Shown: positions 36,790 through 50,280, counted from the first letter of the stretch. The stretch: 64,000 nt of DNA from Diphasiastrum complanatum (GCA_029204225.1 CM055094.1:24014541-24078540); one strand, 5' to 3'. Notes: a model not told the origin generated them from the sequence alone. Translations and numbers: made by a program.

Positions 36790-37744
36790 TTAGCTGACAG
36801 AGCTCTCAAAATCATCTGGTTTTAAGGAATGTATGAGTGAAGGGCGTTTCTGAGGAGCTTCACTTTTAAATTTATCTTGATTCTTTCTTTTTAATTTTTT
36901 TTTAAAATTGAAAGTCTTTCTAAGGAGGCTGCTCAGAAAGTGACTGTTGTCTCGCCCTCTTCCTACCCACTGAATCATCATAGATTTGAGCATATCTGAG
37001 AGCTTGCTCAAGGGTAGTAGGCGAGTTTCTCTAGACCTCTACTTTATATTCATCTTTGAGGCCACGGACAAATCCCCTGATTTTCTGATAATCATCTATA
37101 TTTTCAATTTTTAAATTGCTTCTCGATACTGCGAGATATTGGATGAGGGACTTGTCCATTACTGTTCTTTTCCAGGCTTCCTAGGCTCTATCAAGTTCAT
37201 TTTCAGGTAGGAATTCTCTTAGGAAGGCTTCTTCAAAGGCCTTCCATGACCGGGGAGTCTGCCCAGTCTCCTGGAGATTTAACCACCACTTATAGGCCAT
37301 AGGCCCTAAGGAAAGACAAGCCTCAATAGCTTGCAAATGGTCAGGGGTCTGTTTAAGAGCATGAATGTTCTTCCATTTGTTGAGGAAGGTTTGTAGAATA
37401 TCTGCATTTCTATCCTTCTCTTCCCCATTAAAAGTATGAGACTTTAAATCTACAAAAACACTAGGGTGAGACCGTAAAGTCTCACCCGACACTGATGGAA
37501 GTGGAGAAGGGGACAACTGAGAAGTGGAGGGAAGGCTTCCTTTTGTGGAACTCAAAATCAAGCTTTTGAGTTTAGCGAACGAGTCGTCCACACTGGACTT
37601 TAAATTGTCTAATGCGAACTTTAGTTCATCCACTTCTGTTACCAACTGGAGAAACTGCTCCTTGGTAACCAGTTCGTCGAGTTCTTCGGCGAACTGTTCA
37701 TGTTCTTCCATTTCCATAGGTTCTTTCCCTTTACTGTAAGCCAA
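36790..37744 (-). pseudogene. gypsy gag (G2)
   Basis: The ATG at 37744 (MAYSKGKEPMEME) opens a 187-codon frame with an N-terminal coiled-coil-like stretch, a Ser/Pro linker, and a retrotransposon gag core (LKSHTFNGEEKDRNADIL, AYKWWLNLQE, WKAFEEAFLREF). After a stop the homology continues (RGFVRGLKDEYKVEV, EQALRYAQIYDDS). No CCHC knuckle is visible before RT starts. Confidence 0.88.
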
Positions 37745-38113
37745 GGCTTCTGTTTCAAGTTCGTCAAACCTCTCTTCGGGGATTGATCAGGTCCCTAAGG
37801 AGTGGTCATCTTGGAAACTGAAAGAGAGGTACCTTAACTTTTGAAGAAAAAAAAGTCTAAAAGACTAATTTACAACTGTACAAGGGAAGAAAACTTAGCT
37901 CTTTCTGAGAATTGTACTTCCACAGAGAGAATTAATAAAAGCCCTTCTCAGCTCTTCCTCAACTGCTTTCAAACCTGTGGTTTCTGAGAAATCTGATTTG
38001 AGGTTGGGAAAGGTGCAAAAAGATCTGAAACTTTTGCTATCCCCCCTCGTTGGTCTGACAACATCTCAATTTGTCCACAAAATAGCAAATCTGAAGTCCA
38101 AAAGGTTGAAATT
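37745..38113 (-). other. leader of G2, no 5' LTR seen
   Basis: Sequence upstream of G2 gag. It shows no match to the G2 3' LTR and no PBS. The 5' LTR has probably been deleted. Confidence 0.5.
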
Positions 38114-38578
38114 CTGTTAGGATCTAGTGCAGTATGCAGATCACATCACACAATCACCATAGCCACTCCTCACAAGCTCTCAAAGATGGCACAACAAAAG
38201 TTAAGTCTATTATGAAGAAACACTGTACATATAGCAAAGCCCCAAACTGCATGGGCTCAACAGGTGTCACTAAACTGGCCTACCACATGCCAAACTAGAG
38301 TTAGGCCCAATATGGCCACATATACTGACAAACCCAGGACATGCCCCTGAGTATAGCATAATGAACTCAAAATCACTGTACAGGCTAATTTCTTCCTACG
38401 TGTGGCTACCCGGCTAACCCAAGTAGCCGTCTACGGGATCAGTGCCCGATCAATATATCCTAACGGGTCACGTCCCGAACACAACCATATACAGTAAACC
38501 AAATAAACTGTACACCAATTACATCATCACATTTAGAGCTTACATAAAATGTATATCAGATTAACTCTGATTTCTAAC
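38114..38578 (-). repeat. possible 3' LTR of the LARD-like unit
   Basis: On the plus strand it starts TGTTAGGATC, so the minus-strand LTR ends GATCCTAACA. On the right, TCTCCCTTAAG (38581-38591) gives a minus-strand purine run CTTAAGGGAGAGAG before TTAGAAATCAG. The expected TG at that end is changed. No second copy confirms the limits. Confidence 0.35.
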
Positions 38579-38818
38579 TCTCTCCCTTAAGCTAAAATGT
38601 GATAAGAGTGAAAAACAATAATTTGTAGCAATGTCTGGAGTGTCCAAAAGATCTTATGCATATCTTGCTACTCTGTACTTGACTCACACTCAAGCACACC
38701 AACAAACCGCCAAGTTTGACTCACAAAGTATCATGCAAACACAATGCTCATACAGAGAGTCTACCATACTCTCGACCAACTGACTCGTCCCCAATCCAAC
38801 TTGACCACAAGTGGACCA

Positions 38819-39000
38819 CATGAGCGACATGGCTCAAACTGAGGAAATCCCACTGCCACCATGAGACTTACATCCTCCATCTAGCTAGGCTGACATCCTA
38901 TCAGGCACTTACAAGCACAAACCTGTAAAACTGACATAAATGAGCGACTGAGGCTCAACCTGAGGAAATCTTACTGCCACCATAAGATTGCACCCTCACC
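38819..39000 (+). repeat. spaced direct repeat (about 120-base period)
   Basis: ATGAGCGAC.TGGCTCAA.CTGAGGAAATC..ACTGCCACCAT.AGA occurs near 38820 and again near 38940 with few changes, separated by unrelated sequence. Confidence 0.75.
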
Positions 39001-40119
39001 AGATAGACAACTAGTAGACAATGACAAGTCAATGAGCATAAAATGACTACTTTGTTTTACTGTAGAAAATGCACAACCACATACGACTCCGACTTAGATC
39101 TAGACTCCCGTGACAAGGCAACATGCAAGCCCACACACACTCATGCAAACCAACATGAATGATAAAGCGTCAAATTCATGACCAAGGCCTACCCATAAGT
39201 GGCATCCTGTCGTACCAACACCTGTTCCACCTGTAGATCCGCTGCTACACCACTGGTCACCAAATCAGGTCCTCAACCATGGGCTGCACCTGTAACAAGA
39301 TGCCCTCACGTCCAAGCATATCACATAGATGTCCTCATACATCATCAAGATCAACCATCTCGAACCAATGAGCGCTCCAAGCCTCATCTCTGATGTATCT
39401 CCCAAACAAAGCTATGCTCCAAGACGCTTTGCCCTGACATCCTATCCAATAAGTCCTAAAAGCTGATCCCTATCCATTCCCCATGCTCCAAGCACAAGAG
39501 TCTATCAAGGACTCAACGAATGAATGTACACAAACCTCACCATAGGCTATACCCATCTCTCTTATTGTTCATGTTGTTCGCGAACATTTCGTATTCGAGT
39601 TCTTCATTTTCATCAGGTTGGGAAGTGATATTGATGATGATCTGTCTGTCCTACATCCCATGTAGGCTCAACTTTCCATGCTTGACGTTGCCAACTTTGA
39701 TTTGACAAGTACATAGGCCTCCCACCAAGGAGCCTATCTCACCAACACTGTATCCATCATAGCGTCCAAGCCAAAGCAAATGCAAACTAGATCCACTATC
39801 GTGATGAATAACTCACCCACGATCCATAGCATATCAAGTAGGATAGCTCCAGAACCCTGTACCCTGTACCATATGATCACCAAGTATCCATTACCCACTA
39901 ATAGCTCCCTAAGAATCTGTCCACCTGTAGTGCAACTAGACTCCAACTGGATCTAACCAAAAGCTGCATCCTGCTTACCAAATAATGATGGATAGAAACA
40001 ACATGTGACGCCAACCTAGAGACTACTGTGCATATGACCATGCAGCTCACCTGATCACTCGCCAAAGTATCAGTTGTCACTCCCTGAGCAACCATCTCCA
40101 TCCCTGCTGGCTCACAACC
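39001..40119. other. non-coding interior of LARD-like unit, left of C2
   Basis: No reading frame above about 100 codons and no domains. CACCTGT recurs (39219-39290 three times, 39921 once). The same motif field continues after C2. Confidence 0.5.
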
Positions 40120-40124
40120 ATGGG
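40120..40124 (+). repeat. target-site duplication of copia C2 (left)
   Basis: ATGGG immediately before the 5' LTR, repeated at 46459-46463 after the 3' LTR. Confidence 0.93.
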
Positions 40125-40993
<869 letters not shown>

Positions 40994-41006
40994 TGGTGTC
41001 AGAGCC
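40994..41006 (+). other. primer binding site of C2
   Basis: TGGTGTCAGAGCC follows the LTR without a gap and differs from the initiator-Met complement by one transition. Confidence 0.93.
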
Positions 41007-41761
41007 ACATTAAGCTTTGCATGCTAACAACTCTGATTGTACAAGAAACTGAGAGCTAAATCGAGCAAAAAAGCAGTTTTACACTTTTTCTAACCTTTCT
41101 CTGAAGTGTATTTGGATCATATCGGACTTGAACTGAATTTTTAGACCTGAATTGAGAAAGTACGGAATTCTAGAATTTCGCACGTGTGAAAATCAGAGTT
41201 TTTCAGTCCCTTTGTTCTCCTTACTTATAGATCCAAAGATAGCAGTTATAGCTTGATGGAAGGAATTTGATCTGTACTTTTCATAGAAATTTAAACCAAA
41301 TCAATCTGATGTGTCTAGCAAGAGTTATAAGCTCTTAAAGAGGATAGGGATAGGTCCAAAATCTGAGTGACAACATTTTGATTTGATTCAATTATACTTT
41401 GTTCTGAATTCATTGTTTTGAGCATCCAACACAAGAAACTGTAGATCAAGACTGAGTTTGAAGTATTTGAACACCCTTTGAGCCTTCTGAGTGTCAATAG
41501 TGTTTTCTTTTGAAGCATTTCACACGTGCCAAAAGTAGGATTCAAACCAACCAAAGTGTCTCAAACCACTTTTTGTGTTTGATCTATATAACTTGTCTTG
41601 TTGAATATCTGAGATTCATCTCATATATAGTTGCAAGTGTTTCACATAGGAAGGTAGTTCAACCTTGAAAATACCTATAGTGAAAGAGAGCAGCAACTCT
41701 AAGTCTGATAGGAACAAGCTCAAACATATTTCAATCTAATAACTAAGAAGTCTTCATTATA

Positions 41762-42286
41762 ATGGCATCTCAGGGAGGATATCTTCTAGAAGCCAGTGAA
41801 AGACTAAACACTTCTAATTACTCAATTTGGAAGTTAAGAATGGAGTCTGTTTTCATTCTCTAGGATGTTATGGATATTGTGCTTGGTGTTGAGGAGGAGC
41901 CTCAAGCACATGTTGAAATTCCTAAATATAAGAAGAGAGCTAGAATGGCTCTACATTTCATTAAGATGAATGTATCTAATGAAATTTTGAGAGAGATAGG
42001 ATCTTGCACTATAGCCAAAGAAGCTTGGGATGCACTAAAGACCATCTATGAAGCAAAGAATACTTCTAGAATACTCACTCTTACGAATCATATTTTCCAA
42101 AGTTTCCAAAGAAGTGAAGAGAGTGCATCTAACTATGTTCTGAGAGTTAAAGATTTACATAGAGAGCTTTCTTGTTACGAGGAGTTACCTAATCTAGAAA
42201 CTATACAAGGAATTCTTATTTCTGAAGAATCTAGACAACGCTATAAACTCTCCAAGATGAACAAACTTGAACATGGTGGAAAGTGA
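41762..42286 (+). pseudogene. copia gag (C2)
   Basis: The ATG at 41762 (MASQGGYLLEASERLNTSNY) leads into the copia capsid motif NYSIWKLRMES. A TAG follows FIL at 41862-41864. The frame then runs through MALHFIKMNVSNEILREI, AKEAWDALKTIYEAK and NYVLRVKDLHREL to KLEHGGK, where a one-base shift moves translation to the next frame. The real start is 41762, not the internal Met at 41870. Confidence 0.9.
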
Positions 42287-43463
42287 CAAAGCCCTCTTTC
42301 TCAAAGACAAGCAGAAAGGAAGGAGTAAGAACCAATTCTCTCAAGCATACAACAAAGACAAAGCCAAAGATCGAGATCAAGATGGTGAAGAGGATGATAC
42401 ATCTCATCTCTCTAACTCAAAAACCAAGAAGAAGAAAGTGAAGTGCTTCTTCTGTGGCAAAAAGGGGCACTATGTCTCTAATTGCTTTCAGAAGAAAAAC
42501 CAACTCAAGCAAGCTAATCTCTCCAAAGAGATTGAAGAAGATTTTGTTGCAAGTAATGGAGAAGGATCACTTATGGTGTCCAGTTTTTCTTTGTCACCTT
42601 TCAAGAAAGATGGAGCTTGGTACATAGACAGTGGAGCCTCTTCACATATGTGCTGTTCAAAGGAGTCATTTGACTCAATCTTACCTTTCAAAGGACTCAA
42701 GAGATCTATTTACACAGCTAATGATCATGAGTGTCCAATAGAAGGAATTGGCAACATTCAATTGAAACTTGCTTCTTCAAAAGTTCTTGCACTTTCTAAT
42801 GTTCTTTTCATTCCAAAACTTACAAAGAACTTAATTGGTGTGGGAAAGTTGCTTGATAATGGTTGTGATGTAAAGTTCAACTCCAATACTTGTTTTATCA
42901 AGAGAAAAGATGAGATCCTTGCTGATGGAACTAGATGTGGTGGAATTTTTAAGTTGAATTCTTATGAGAATGCAAACCTTTGTGAAGTTGTTTTGTTATC
43001 TAAGGAGGAGCTGTGGCATAGAAGGTTGGGACATCCTAACTTTACATCTATGTCTTCTATGGTTAAGAAGGAGAAGGCTATTGATCTTCCAAAATCTCTT
43101 TCTAAAGATTTCAAGCCTTGTGAGGCTTGTGCCATTGCAAAGTCACACAGAAAGCCATATCAGAAGTCTTTTATAAAGACTACTTATCCATTGGAACTCA
43201 TACATTCAGATGTACATTTTTTCTCTTCTAAAAGTATTGGTGGTGCAACATGTTTTGTCACCTTTATTGATGACTTTACTAGATACACTTGGTTGTATCT
43301 ACTTTCTTCAAAGGCTATGGTTTTTGATCACTTCCTTATCTTTAAAGCTTATGTAGAAAAACAGTTTTCTTGCAAAGTTAAAGCTTTAAGATGTGATGGA
43401 GGAGGTGAATATATCTCCAACAAGTTTCATAATTATTGTGAAGGTGTGAAGGTGAAGGAATAA
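42267..43463 (+). pseudogene. copia gag knuckle, protease, integrase N-half (C2)
   Basis: A 398-codon frame in the order of an intact Gag-Pol: CCHC knuckle CFFCGKKGHYVSNC; protease active site WYIDSGASSHM; LSNVLFIPKLTKNLIGVGKL; GAG-pre-integrase ELWHRRLGHPN; integrase zinc Cys pair CEACAIAKSH; catalytic Asp in LIHSDVHFF and second Asp in LRCDGGGEYIS. It terminates after EGVKVKE at 43463 because of a small frameshift. Copia elements encode all these in one polyprotein cleaved by the protease. Confidence 0.95.
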
Positions 43464-44386
43464 AGAGAGAATATTCTTGTGCCTATTCTCCATCTCAAAA
43501 TGGAGTAGCTGAGAGGAAAAACAGATCTTTATGTGAATGTGCTAAAACAATTCAAGTAGCAGCTTCTTTGCCTATTGAATATTGGGGTGAAGCTATAAAT
43601 TGTGCAAACTATTTGTGCAATAGATTACCTCACAATGCTCTTGCTGGAAAATCACCTTTTGAAGTCTTGTTTCAGAAAAAACCTAAGGTAGATAACCTTA
43701 GAGTTTTTGGTTGTACTTGCTTTGTTAATATGCCCTTGGAAACAAGGAAAAGAGATGATCCTAATTTTGTTAAAGGGATCATGGTTGGATATGCATCCAA
43801 CAAGAAAGCCTACAGGATCTATGTCCCCTCTACCTCAACTACAATTGAGAGTAGAGATGTGATATTCCATGAAGATCAAAAATACATTCTTGAGAAGGCC
43901 GAGTTCAAAGATTCTCATAAAGATACTCCAATTATCACCCTTGAAGATCATCATGGAGAGATGGGGCCGAGATTTGAGGAGGAGTCACCTCGAATTTTTT
44001 CACCAAGGAGATCTCAAAGAGAAAGATCCGAGCCTAGAAGACTTACCTATGAAGATAGAGGAAATCAAGTGGAAATCAACTCCACTAATTGTGCCTATTT
44101 TATTTCTCATGAGGAGCCGAAGGATGTATATGATGCTATCAACTCAAAGGAATGGCACTTTGCCATGAAGGAAGAATATGATGCTTTGATGGCCAATAAT
44201 ACATGGGAACTTGTGGATCTTCCATCCAACAAGCATACCATTGGTTGCAAATGGGTTTTTCGAGTCAAGTATAATCAAGATGGCACAATTAACAAGTTCA
44301 AGGCTAGGCTTTGTGCTAAAGGATCTGCTCAAGTATATGGACTTGATTATGAGGAGACCTTTGCCCCAGTTGCAAAGATGGTGTGA
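43464..44386 (+). pseudogene. copia integrase C-half and RT start (C2)
   Basis: Resumes as SQNGVAERKN, with the integrase catalytic Glu, then KSPFEVLFQKKPKVDNLRVF and FGCTCFVN, and the C-terminal VGYASNKKAYRIY. From about 44110 the RT begins: WHFAMKEEYDALMANNTWEL, GCKWVFRVK, KARLCAKG, YEETFAPVAKMV. A TGA at 44384-44386 interrupts just before IRIIISLA. Confidence 0.94.
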
Positions 44387-45058
44387 ATTAGAATCATAAT
44401 TTCTCTTGCTTGTTTTTTCAATTGGCAAATTCTTCAACTAGATGTTTCTAATGCATTTCTAAATGGCTATCTAGAAGAAGAGATCTATATGGATCAACCT
44501 ATTGGGTTCATCCATGATGAAGGAAAAGTTTGCTTGCTCTTCAAAAGTTTATATGGATTAAAGCAAGCCCCAAGGTCATGGTATTCTCGATTTAACACCT
44601 TTCTTGAGTCACTAGGATTTAATCTTAGTAACTATGATCCTTCCTTATATGTCAAGTTTTTTGATAAAGATATTGTCATCCTTCTTATTTATGTTGATGA
44701 TATCATTCTGACAGAAAGTTGTATCAAGTTAGTTGAGGAAACCAAGATTGCACTTGGAAAAGAATTCAAGATGCAAGATCTTGGAAAAATACACTATATT
44801 CTAGGATTAGAGATTGACTTTCTTAAAGATAAAACTTTCATATGTCAATCTAAGTATGCTCTTTTAATGTTAAAAAAGTTCAATATGTTGAATTGTAAGA
44901 GTATAGAAACACCTATGGAGCAAAATGTAAAGGACTCTAACAAAGGTGATGAAAGATCCTTTGAGGACATCACACTTTTTAGAAGTCTTATAGGCTCCTT
45001 AATTTGGCTCACAATAACTAGACCTAACATAAGCTTTAGTGTTCATAAGTTGAGCTAG
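44387..45058 (+). pseudogene. copia reverse transcriptase (C2)
   Basis: After the stop, RT continues with LDVSNAFLNGYLEEEIYMDQ, LKQAPRSWYSRF and the catalytic YVDDIIL, followed by DLGKIHYILGLEI, SLIGSLIWLT and RPNISFSVHKLS. A TAG at 45056-45058 replaces the Gln usually found in the SQ.M..P motif, consistent with CAG to TAG. Confidence 0.95.
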
Positions 45059-45655
45059 GCTATGCAAAATCCTTCAATTTATCATTGGAAAAAGGCCAAG
45101 AGAGTGCTTAGATATATATCTTCAACTTTTGATTTTGGTTTATTATATAAAAGTGAAGATCTTTCTATTATTGGTTATTCTGACTCAGATTTTGCAAGTG
45201 ATAGAGCAGATCAGAAATCTACAAGTGCTTATGTCATATATCTTGGAGGAAACTTGATATCTTGGCTTTCCAAAAAGCAGGATACTGTATCACTCTCATC
45301 ATGTGAAGCTGAGTACAAGGCGCTCACTACAACAACAAAGGAAGTGCTTTGGATCAAGAGGTTACTAGTGGAGCTAAAGATAATTATGGAAGAAAATATA
45401 CCTATGATCATGTGTGACAACATTTCAGCTCAAGCCCTTGCCAACAACCCAATATTCCATGCAAGGAGCAAACATATCGAAGTTGCACATCACTTCGTGA
45501 GAGAGAAGCTCATTGGAGGTGAAATCAAATTGGAGCACAACGACACATCATCTTGCATTGCATATATGCTCACCAAACCTTTGAGCAAAAGTTCCTTCAA
45601 CAAGCATAGAGCCAACCTTGGAGTTATACCAAGATCCATGTTCAAATCAATATAG
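45059..45655 (+). pseudogene. copia RNase H (C2)
   Basis: Contains HWKKAKRVLRYI, GYSDSDFASDRADQKSTS, SLSSCEAEYKALTTTTKEV and ARSKHIEVAHHFVREK, and ends SMFKSI* at 45653-45655, nine bases before the PPT. It is open throughout. Confidence 0.95.
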
Positions 45656-45664
45656 ATCATTTTT

Positions 45665-45672
45665 AGGAGGAG
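45665..45672 (+). other. polypurine tract of C2
   Basis: AGGAGGAG directly before the TGTTAAAATTG start of the 3' LTR. Confidence 0.88.
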
Positions 45673-46458
45673 TGTTAAAATTGAAAAACAATCCATATTG
45701 ATTTCTTGGCTTGCTACAAATGTTGTACCAGGCAAGTATGTAGCTCATTAATGCAAAATGCCAAGTTTGGCCTACATAGAACTCGAGCTACATGGTTATG
45801 TATTGTCTAGTTTGATAAATGCAACTTGCATATAGTTTGTAGACATAGAATTAGCATGATTATGCTTGTAGAAATCGTGGCAACTCACATGCATTAATTG
45901 TAAGTGATCCACAGTGACATGCAAGGCATGCACAAAGTTTATTGGACACATCATTTTGGACATTTCTAGTTAGAACTAGTACACTTGTAAAAAGTTGGTA
46001 GAATTTCATGCATGACAAGTGACAGACTCTAGATGTCACTTTAGATGTCATTTTGGAATGGATAGATATGGTTCTACCTCGAGCCACCTCAATCTCCATA
46101 AATATGTGTAGCTCTCCACACAATTGATAATGAAGAACCAAAGTTTTGTAGCTATCTCATGTCATTTTGGATCTAAACAAATATTGCTTGTTATCTCTCT
46201 AGATCTCTCTCTCTCTCTCTCTCTCTAACTCATGTTGAGACTAATGCTCATACTTTGAAATCTTGTATTTTCTCATTCTTTACTCATTGCTATTATATTC
46301 TGTTGATTAGCATGCTAGATTGTGGATTAGCCATTTCTTCTGAACTAGATTTTGTTGATCAATCTAGAATCAGGTTATAGTGCCAATCACAAAGCTTAAT
46401 TAAGATCAGCCACTCTTGTGGAAATTTCCCACACGTGTGAATTCTAGAAATTTTGTCA
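45673..46458 (+). repeat. 3' LTR of copia C2
   Basis: Aligns end to end with 40125-40993. About 77 of the 83 bases of length difference come from the shorter CT tract. Confidence 0.96.
46204..46226 (+). repeat. (CT)n tract in C2 3' LTR, about 23 bases
   Basis: Counterpart of the 100-base tract at 40662-40761. Confidence 0.97.
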
Positions 46459-46463
46459 ATGGG
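46459..46463 (+). repeat. target-site duplication of copia C2 (right)
   Basis: ATGGG, identical to 40120-40124. Confidence 0.93.
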
Positions 46464-49400
46464 CATGCTGGATCCACATCACCCCGTAATGCTCTCCATG
46501 CCCTCAAGATATGTACCACCTCCAAGTACAATCCATGCCACCTACCTCCAAGTAGGCATGACCTGTCCCTAGGTCACCACATGATGCACTAGCTGAAGAA
46601 CATCGTCCATACATCAAATGACATATCATACCTGAGCAATTGTAGCATCTCCCTTACTGCCACCCCAATGGGCTCGTCATCCACATACTATGCCTACCTG
46701 ATGTCTCCGATCCTGGTCACCATCCTGCTAGACAAGCCTATCCCTGATCTCACCACCTGAGAATCTGCACCATGGAAATTCCAACACTTGTGCCAAGCCT
46801 AGACTCCTACAAATACAGCCAACTGCATGAAAGTTATAGGTAGCTTATCCACGCCCGTGATAGTAGATGCCTCCCCATCGATGCCAATGTCCAAAATTGG
46901 CACCCTGCTGTAATGCCAACCTGTACTCCCAAATGAGCACACCATGAAGTCCTCGCCATCGATGTCCCCTGCAGTAGATCGCTAGCAAAACACTCATCAT
47001 AGTGTTTGCCCTCCGATCACACCTTGTGCAATCTCCATCAGCTCTCCAACCTAGACCTGGCTCTCAAAGCTTCACGCTTTGTCCATTTGCGTGTGCAGTG
47101 TCTTGATTTCATCATGAATCCCACCTGTAATCCTGTTCAATCCAAAGACTCAAGTCCAATATGAAATAGCTGCCCCCTGATGATCATCCCATGTCATTCT
47201 ACAGTGCTATCCCTACCAGATATTCCAATGCCATCCCTGATCACAAAGATCTGAGCATCTACCCTGTAGTGCCCACCTGTATTCCCCAAAGCTAGCTCCA
47301 AGCTACTCCTGTGAATGATTCCAAACCACTCCTTGATAATACACTGAGATGTGAACTCCAAAGCCACCATCAAGTCCCTCACATGACTGTGCATGCCAAT
47401 ATCCCTCCAAGTGAACCTGTGAGATCTTCCATGCCTAAACCAAACGATCTACACTCTGTCATTGCTGGAATCTGCATCCTTGATGCAATACTGATATGGC
47501 AAATTGACTTGACTTATCCAAACTGGCAGTTGAGGTGTATCTCCTCGATGAAAACCTGATACATTGCTCCACAGCTACAATGGCTTGATCAAAATTGACT
47601 TACCGACTGCAAAACCGCAAAATCATCACATTCACCACTCGCCAAGAGCATCCAAAGTGTGATTACTTACCCGTTCTTCATCCTCTGCGTGTCCCACACA
47701 CAACTCGTCCAATGCAAGTCCGCTATCTTGCCCAATGGCTTTCAACTGGCACCACCTTGTACTTCGATCACCTGTGACTGCCAACATGTGTATACCTCCA
47801 AGCTAGCCCATATTTTTCTCTGAATGAGAAATCTCCAAGCTACAGATGCGTGCGTCAATGTAGCTATCACCTGACTCGACAATGCCATTGCCGATCATAC
47901 ATGTGAGAGCGTTCCCCCAAAACGCCACTTGACCTTGGTTGGTTCGAACTCCAAGAGTTGAACCTGATCACAAGAATTTTTCACCTGTAACCGGCATACC
48001 ATGCCTACCTCTCACCTGTGATTGCTTTCCCTCTCAAAATTGTCACCAATGATGAGTAGTCACGCCGCCAAACTGCACTTCTATCGCCAATACTAGCTTT
48101 CTCCACACAATTCCGCTACCATTCGCTCCCATACTACATTTACCGCTTCTAAACACGTTGTTACCCTGTCAGGAGTAAGTAATAATGATTTTAAAGCAAT
48201 AATGCCTCATTGTACTGCCTTGTAGCAGGTTTCACCAGCCAAAAATAGCCCCAAATTTGGCCCTACGGTACCCAAATAGCGAATGTAGCCCATCACTAGG
48301 TCACCTGCACTCCGCTTGATAGGATGGTGACAAAACATCCCAAAATGCATTTCTCCCTACTCTATGACAATGCTCTGTCCGCTAGCTCTGAGCAGCCAGT
48401 TTCAGGGGTCATTTTGGCCCAAGGATGGCCAAAAAAGGTGCTTTCTAGCTAAAGATAGACCTCTCCAAAGATTGCCCTTGCAAAATGAACTGTTTCTTCA
48501 TTATGAAGATTTTTAATAAAGTGAATTCCATTCTGGACTTCGGGTCCCTTCAATGAATATCTATTTGAAAATTTTTAATGAAAAAGAAGGCCACTTCTTT
48601 TCTTCATTGCCCTTCAGGCCCCTTTCAAATGCATCCATTGGCCTCCCTAGATCTGATGGCCCACATTGCTCCCCGAGATCTTCTTTGTGACCATCGATCG
48701 CGTTGGATCCAGATCCAACGATCTGGAATATTTGGGTGCGCTGAATCATGCTCCTCCATATGCCGAGGTTCTCCAGCCGCTACCCTCTCAGTCCGATTGG
48801 ACGCGCGCGACTTGTCTGTCGCTGCCCTCTCCACTTTTCTTCCGCCTTTCACGTGCTCTCTTCAAAATGAGCTATGGCTGTCACCTATGGATTGATCAGA
48901 CTATTTTCTCCCTCCACGGCCAGTCACCGCCTCCTGGCTGATGCCTTGTGATGCTAGGACGCCCAGCTGTACCTTTTTACAGCTCCAGAAACCTTCTGTA
49001 TTGAAGGAGAATCGCACTTTTTTACCTTAAAATCCTAGCTGAGCAAGAAAAGAGATTTCTTGGGCATTTGTGAATCTCACTCTGAGATTCTTTCTTGCAG
49101 CTACCTGCCTCACAGAGGTCGCCCTACCTCAAGGCATCTGATGCAATTTACAGTTTGACAATTGGTGCAGTATCGACTGTAAACAAGCTGATTTTTCCAG
49201 AAATCCGTCAACACCCCACAAAACTGGAAATTTCCAAATTTCCTCCGTTTTCAGCCAAATTTGACCCTACAGATTGCTATGGCTCTCTGTCACTGATTTT
49301 TGCAAATCCCTTGCAAGCCCCGTTGCACCAAACGACTATTCACATAGTGAATAACTAAGCCACCACCGATGATTTCTCCGAAACCATCAAAACTGCAAGG

Positions 49401-49612
49401 TTTTCTGTGAATTCTCCCCAAAATTCACCTACGACGATCGTTCTGATCTTCCCCGAAGCTTCGATCGAAGGAACTTTGCTGTCTCCTGCCATCCGGACTG
49501 CCTATACCCTGTATGGAGTCCTCTCTCCTGAGACGCTCTGAGTGCTATTTCTCCTGGTGAAAGACACTATCCCATAGCTCCACCGGATCGTGCATACCTG
49601 CAACACCCTGAC
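46464..49612. other. non-coding interior of LARD-like unit, right of C2
   Basis: Cytosine-rich on the plus strand, with no domain and no convincing frame (105 codons at 48578-48895 overlaps other frames and has no motif). Degenerate repeats are visible: TGTAATGCCAACCTGTACTC near 46908 and TGTAGTGCCCACCTGTATTC near 47265. CACCTGT recurs at about 47121, 47273, 47769, 47981 and 48013. Confidence 0.5.
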
Positions 49613-49624
49613 GCTCTGATACCG
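49613..49624 (-). other. PBS-like site
   Basis: GCTCTGATACCG is CGGTATCAGAGC on the minus strand, 11 of 12 matches to the initiator-Met primer site. An LTR should lie to its right, but only about 100 bases separate it from copia C3 coding sequence. Confidence 0.5.
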
Positions 49625-49735
49625 TATTCTGTGAGTTTATCAAGTGCTTCAAATTTAGTCGGAATAATATACACTGGCAAATTTTCTATAGTCATCAATG
49701 AAGGTGCATCACAAGTGGTCGAACTAGTTGCATTC

Positions 49736-50250
49736 GAGATACTGACCCCTGTTATCATTCCATGATGGCTTGCTTGGTAAAGTGTCATTGAGTTCATGTG
49801 GCAGAGTCTCCTGTGCCACAGAGTGTCTGGCGAATCATCATGAGTCTGATGCACCTGATCTGCAGGTAGGCGTACCTTCAGATGGTATAGATTTTCTTTC
49901 CTTCTACCTTGAGCGATCAAAGTACTGGTACTGGCATCAACCACGTTGCATGCTTCGTTAGAAAATGCCACACGCATCCCTACATCTGCTATTCTTGCTG
50001 CAGACAACAAGTCTTGTTATAGAGTAGGCACGAACAGAACATCTTCAAGTCGTCTCTCTCTACCGTTGGTGTTGAGCCATAGTGAACCAATACCGTTCAC
50101 TTGATGTTTAGATCCATCTCCAAGAACTATAAATCTTGAGGGATCGGCACTTCTGAAATCAAACATGATTTGTCTTGATGTTAGGAAGTGTGAGGTGGCT
50201 CCTGAATCTAGGATCACCTCATGTGTGTCAGATGTTGACGTTGCACACAC
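49736..50250 (-). pseudogene. copia protease and pre-integrase region (C3)
   Basis: 50250-50017 gives HEVILDSGATSHFLTSRQIM, the aspartic protease active site, and VNGIGSL; a stop follows FVPTL. 50010-49736 gives LLSAARIADVG-like text, then DTLWHRRLCHMNSMTLYQAS, the pre-integrase motif. After SSTTCDA the match to copia is lost, where a CxxC pair and integrase core should follow. Confidence 0.92.
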
Positions 50251-50280
50251 GTCTTCACAGATGTAGGCGGTCGAACAGTT

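Larger units (their letters stand above)
33351..38113 (-). mobile_element. Ty3/gypsy chromovirus G2
   Basis: Minus-strand element of the G1 family. From right to left: leader, gag (37744-36790), RT (36700-35834), RNase H (35830-35174), integrase (35177-33955), chromodomain (33950-33715), PPT and 3' LTR (33696-33351). The zinc-knuckle and protease region between gag and RT is missing or unrecognisable in the roughly 100 bases available. Several frameshifts are present. The 5' LTR was not found where expected to the right of 37745. It interrupts copia C3. Confidence 0.92.

Noticed and set aside
38819-39000. CRISPR-like spaced repeats
   Set aside because: Only two diverged units occur, in a eukaryotic retroelement context; no array of short identical repeats exists in the window.
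48578-49358. Several overlapping 75-105 codon frames in the non-coding unit
   Set aside because: Frames are open on both strands at once in cytosine-rich DNA, with no domain and no consistent choice among them.
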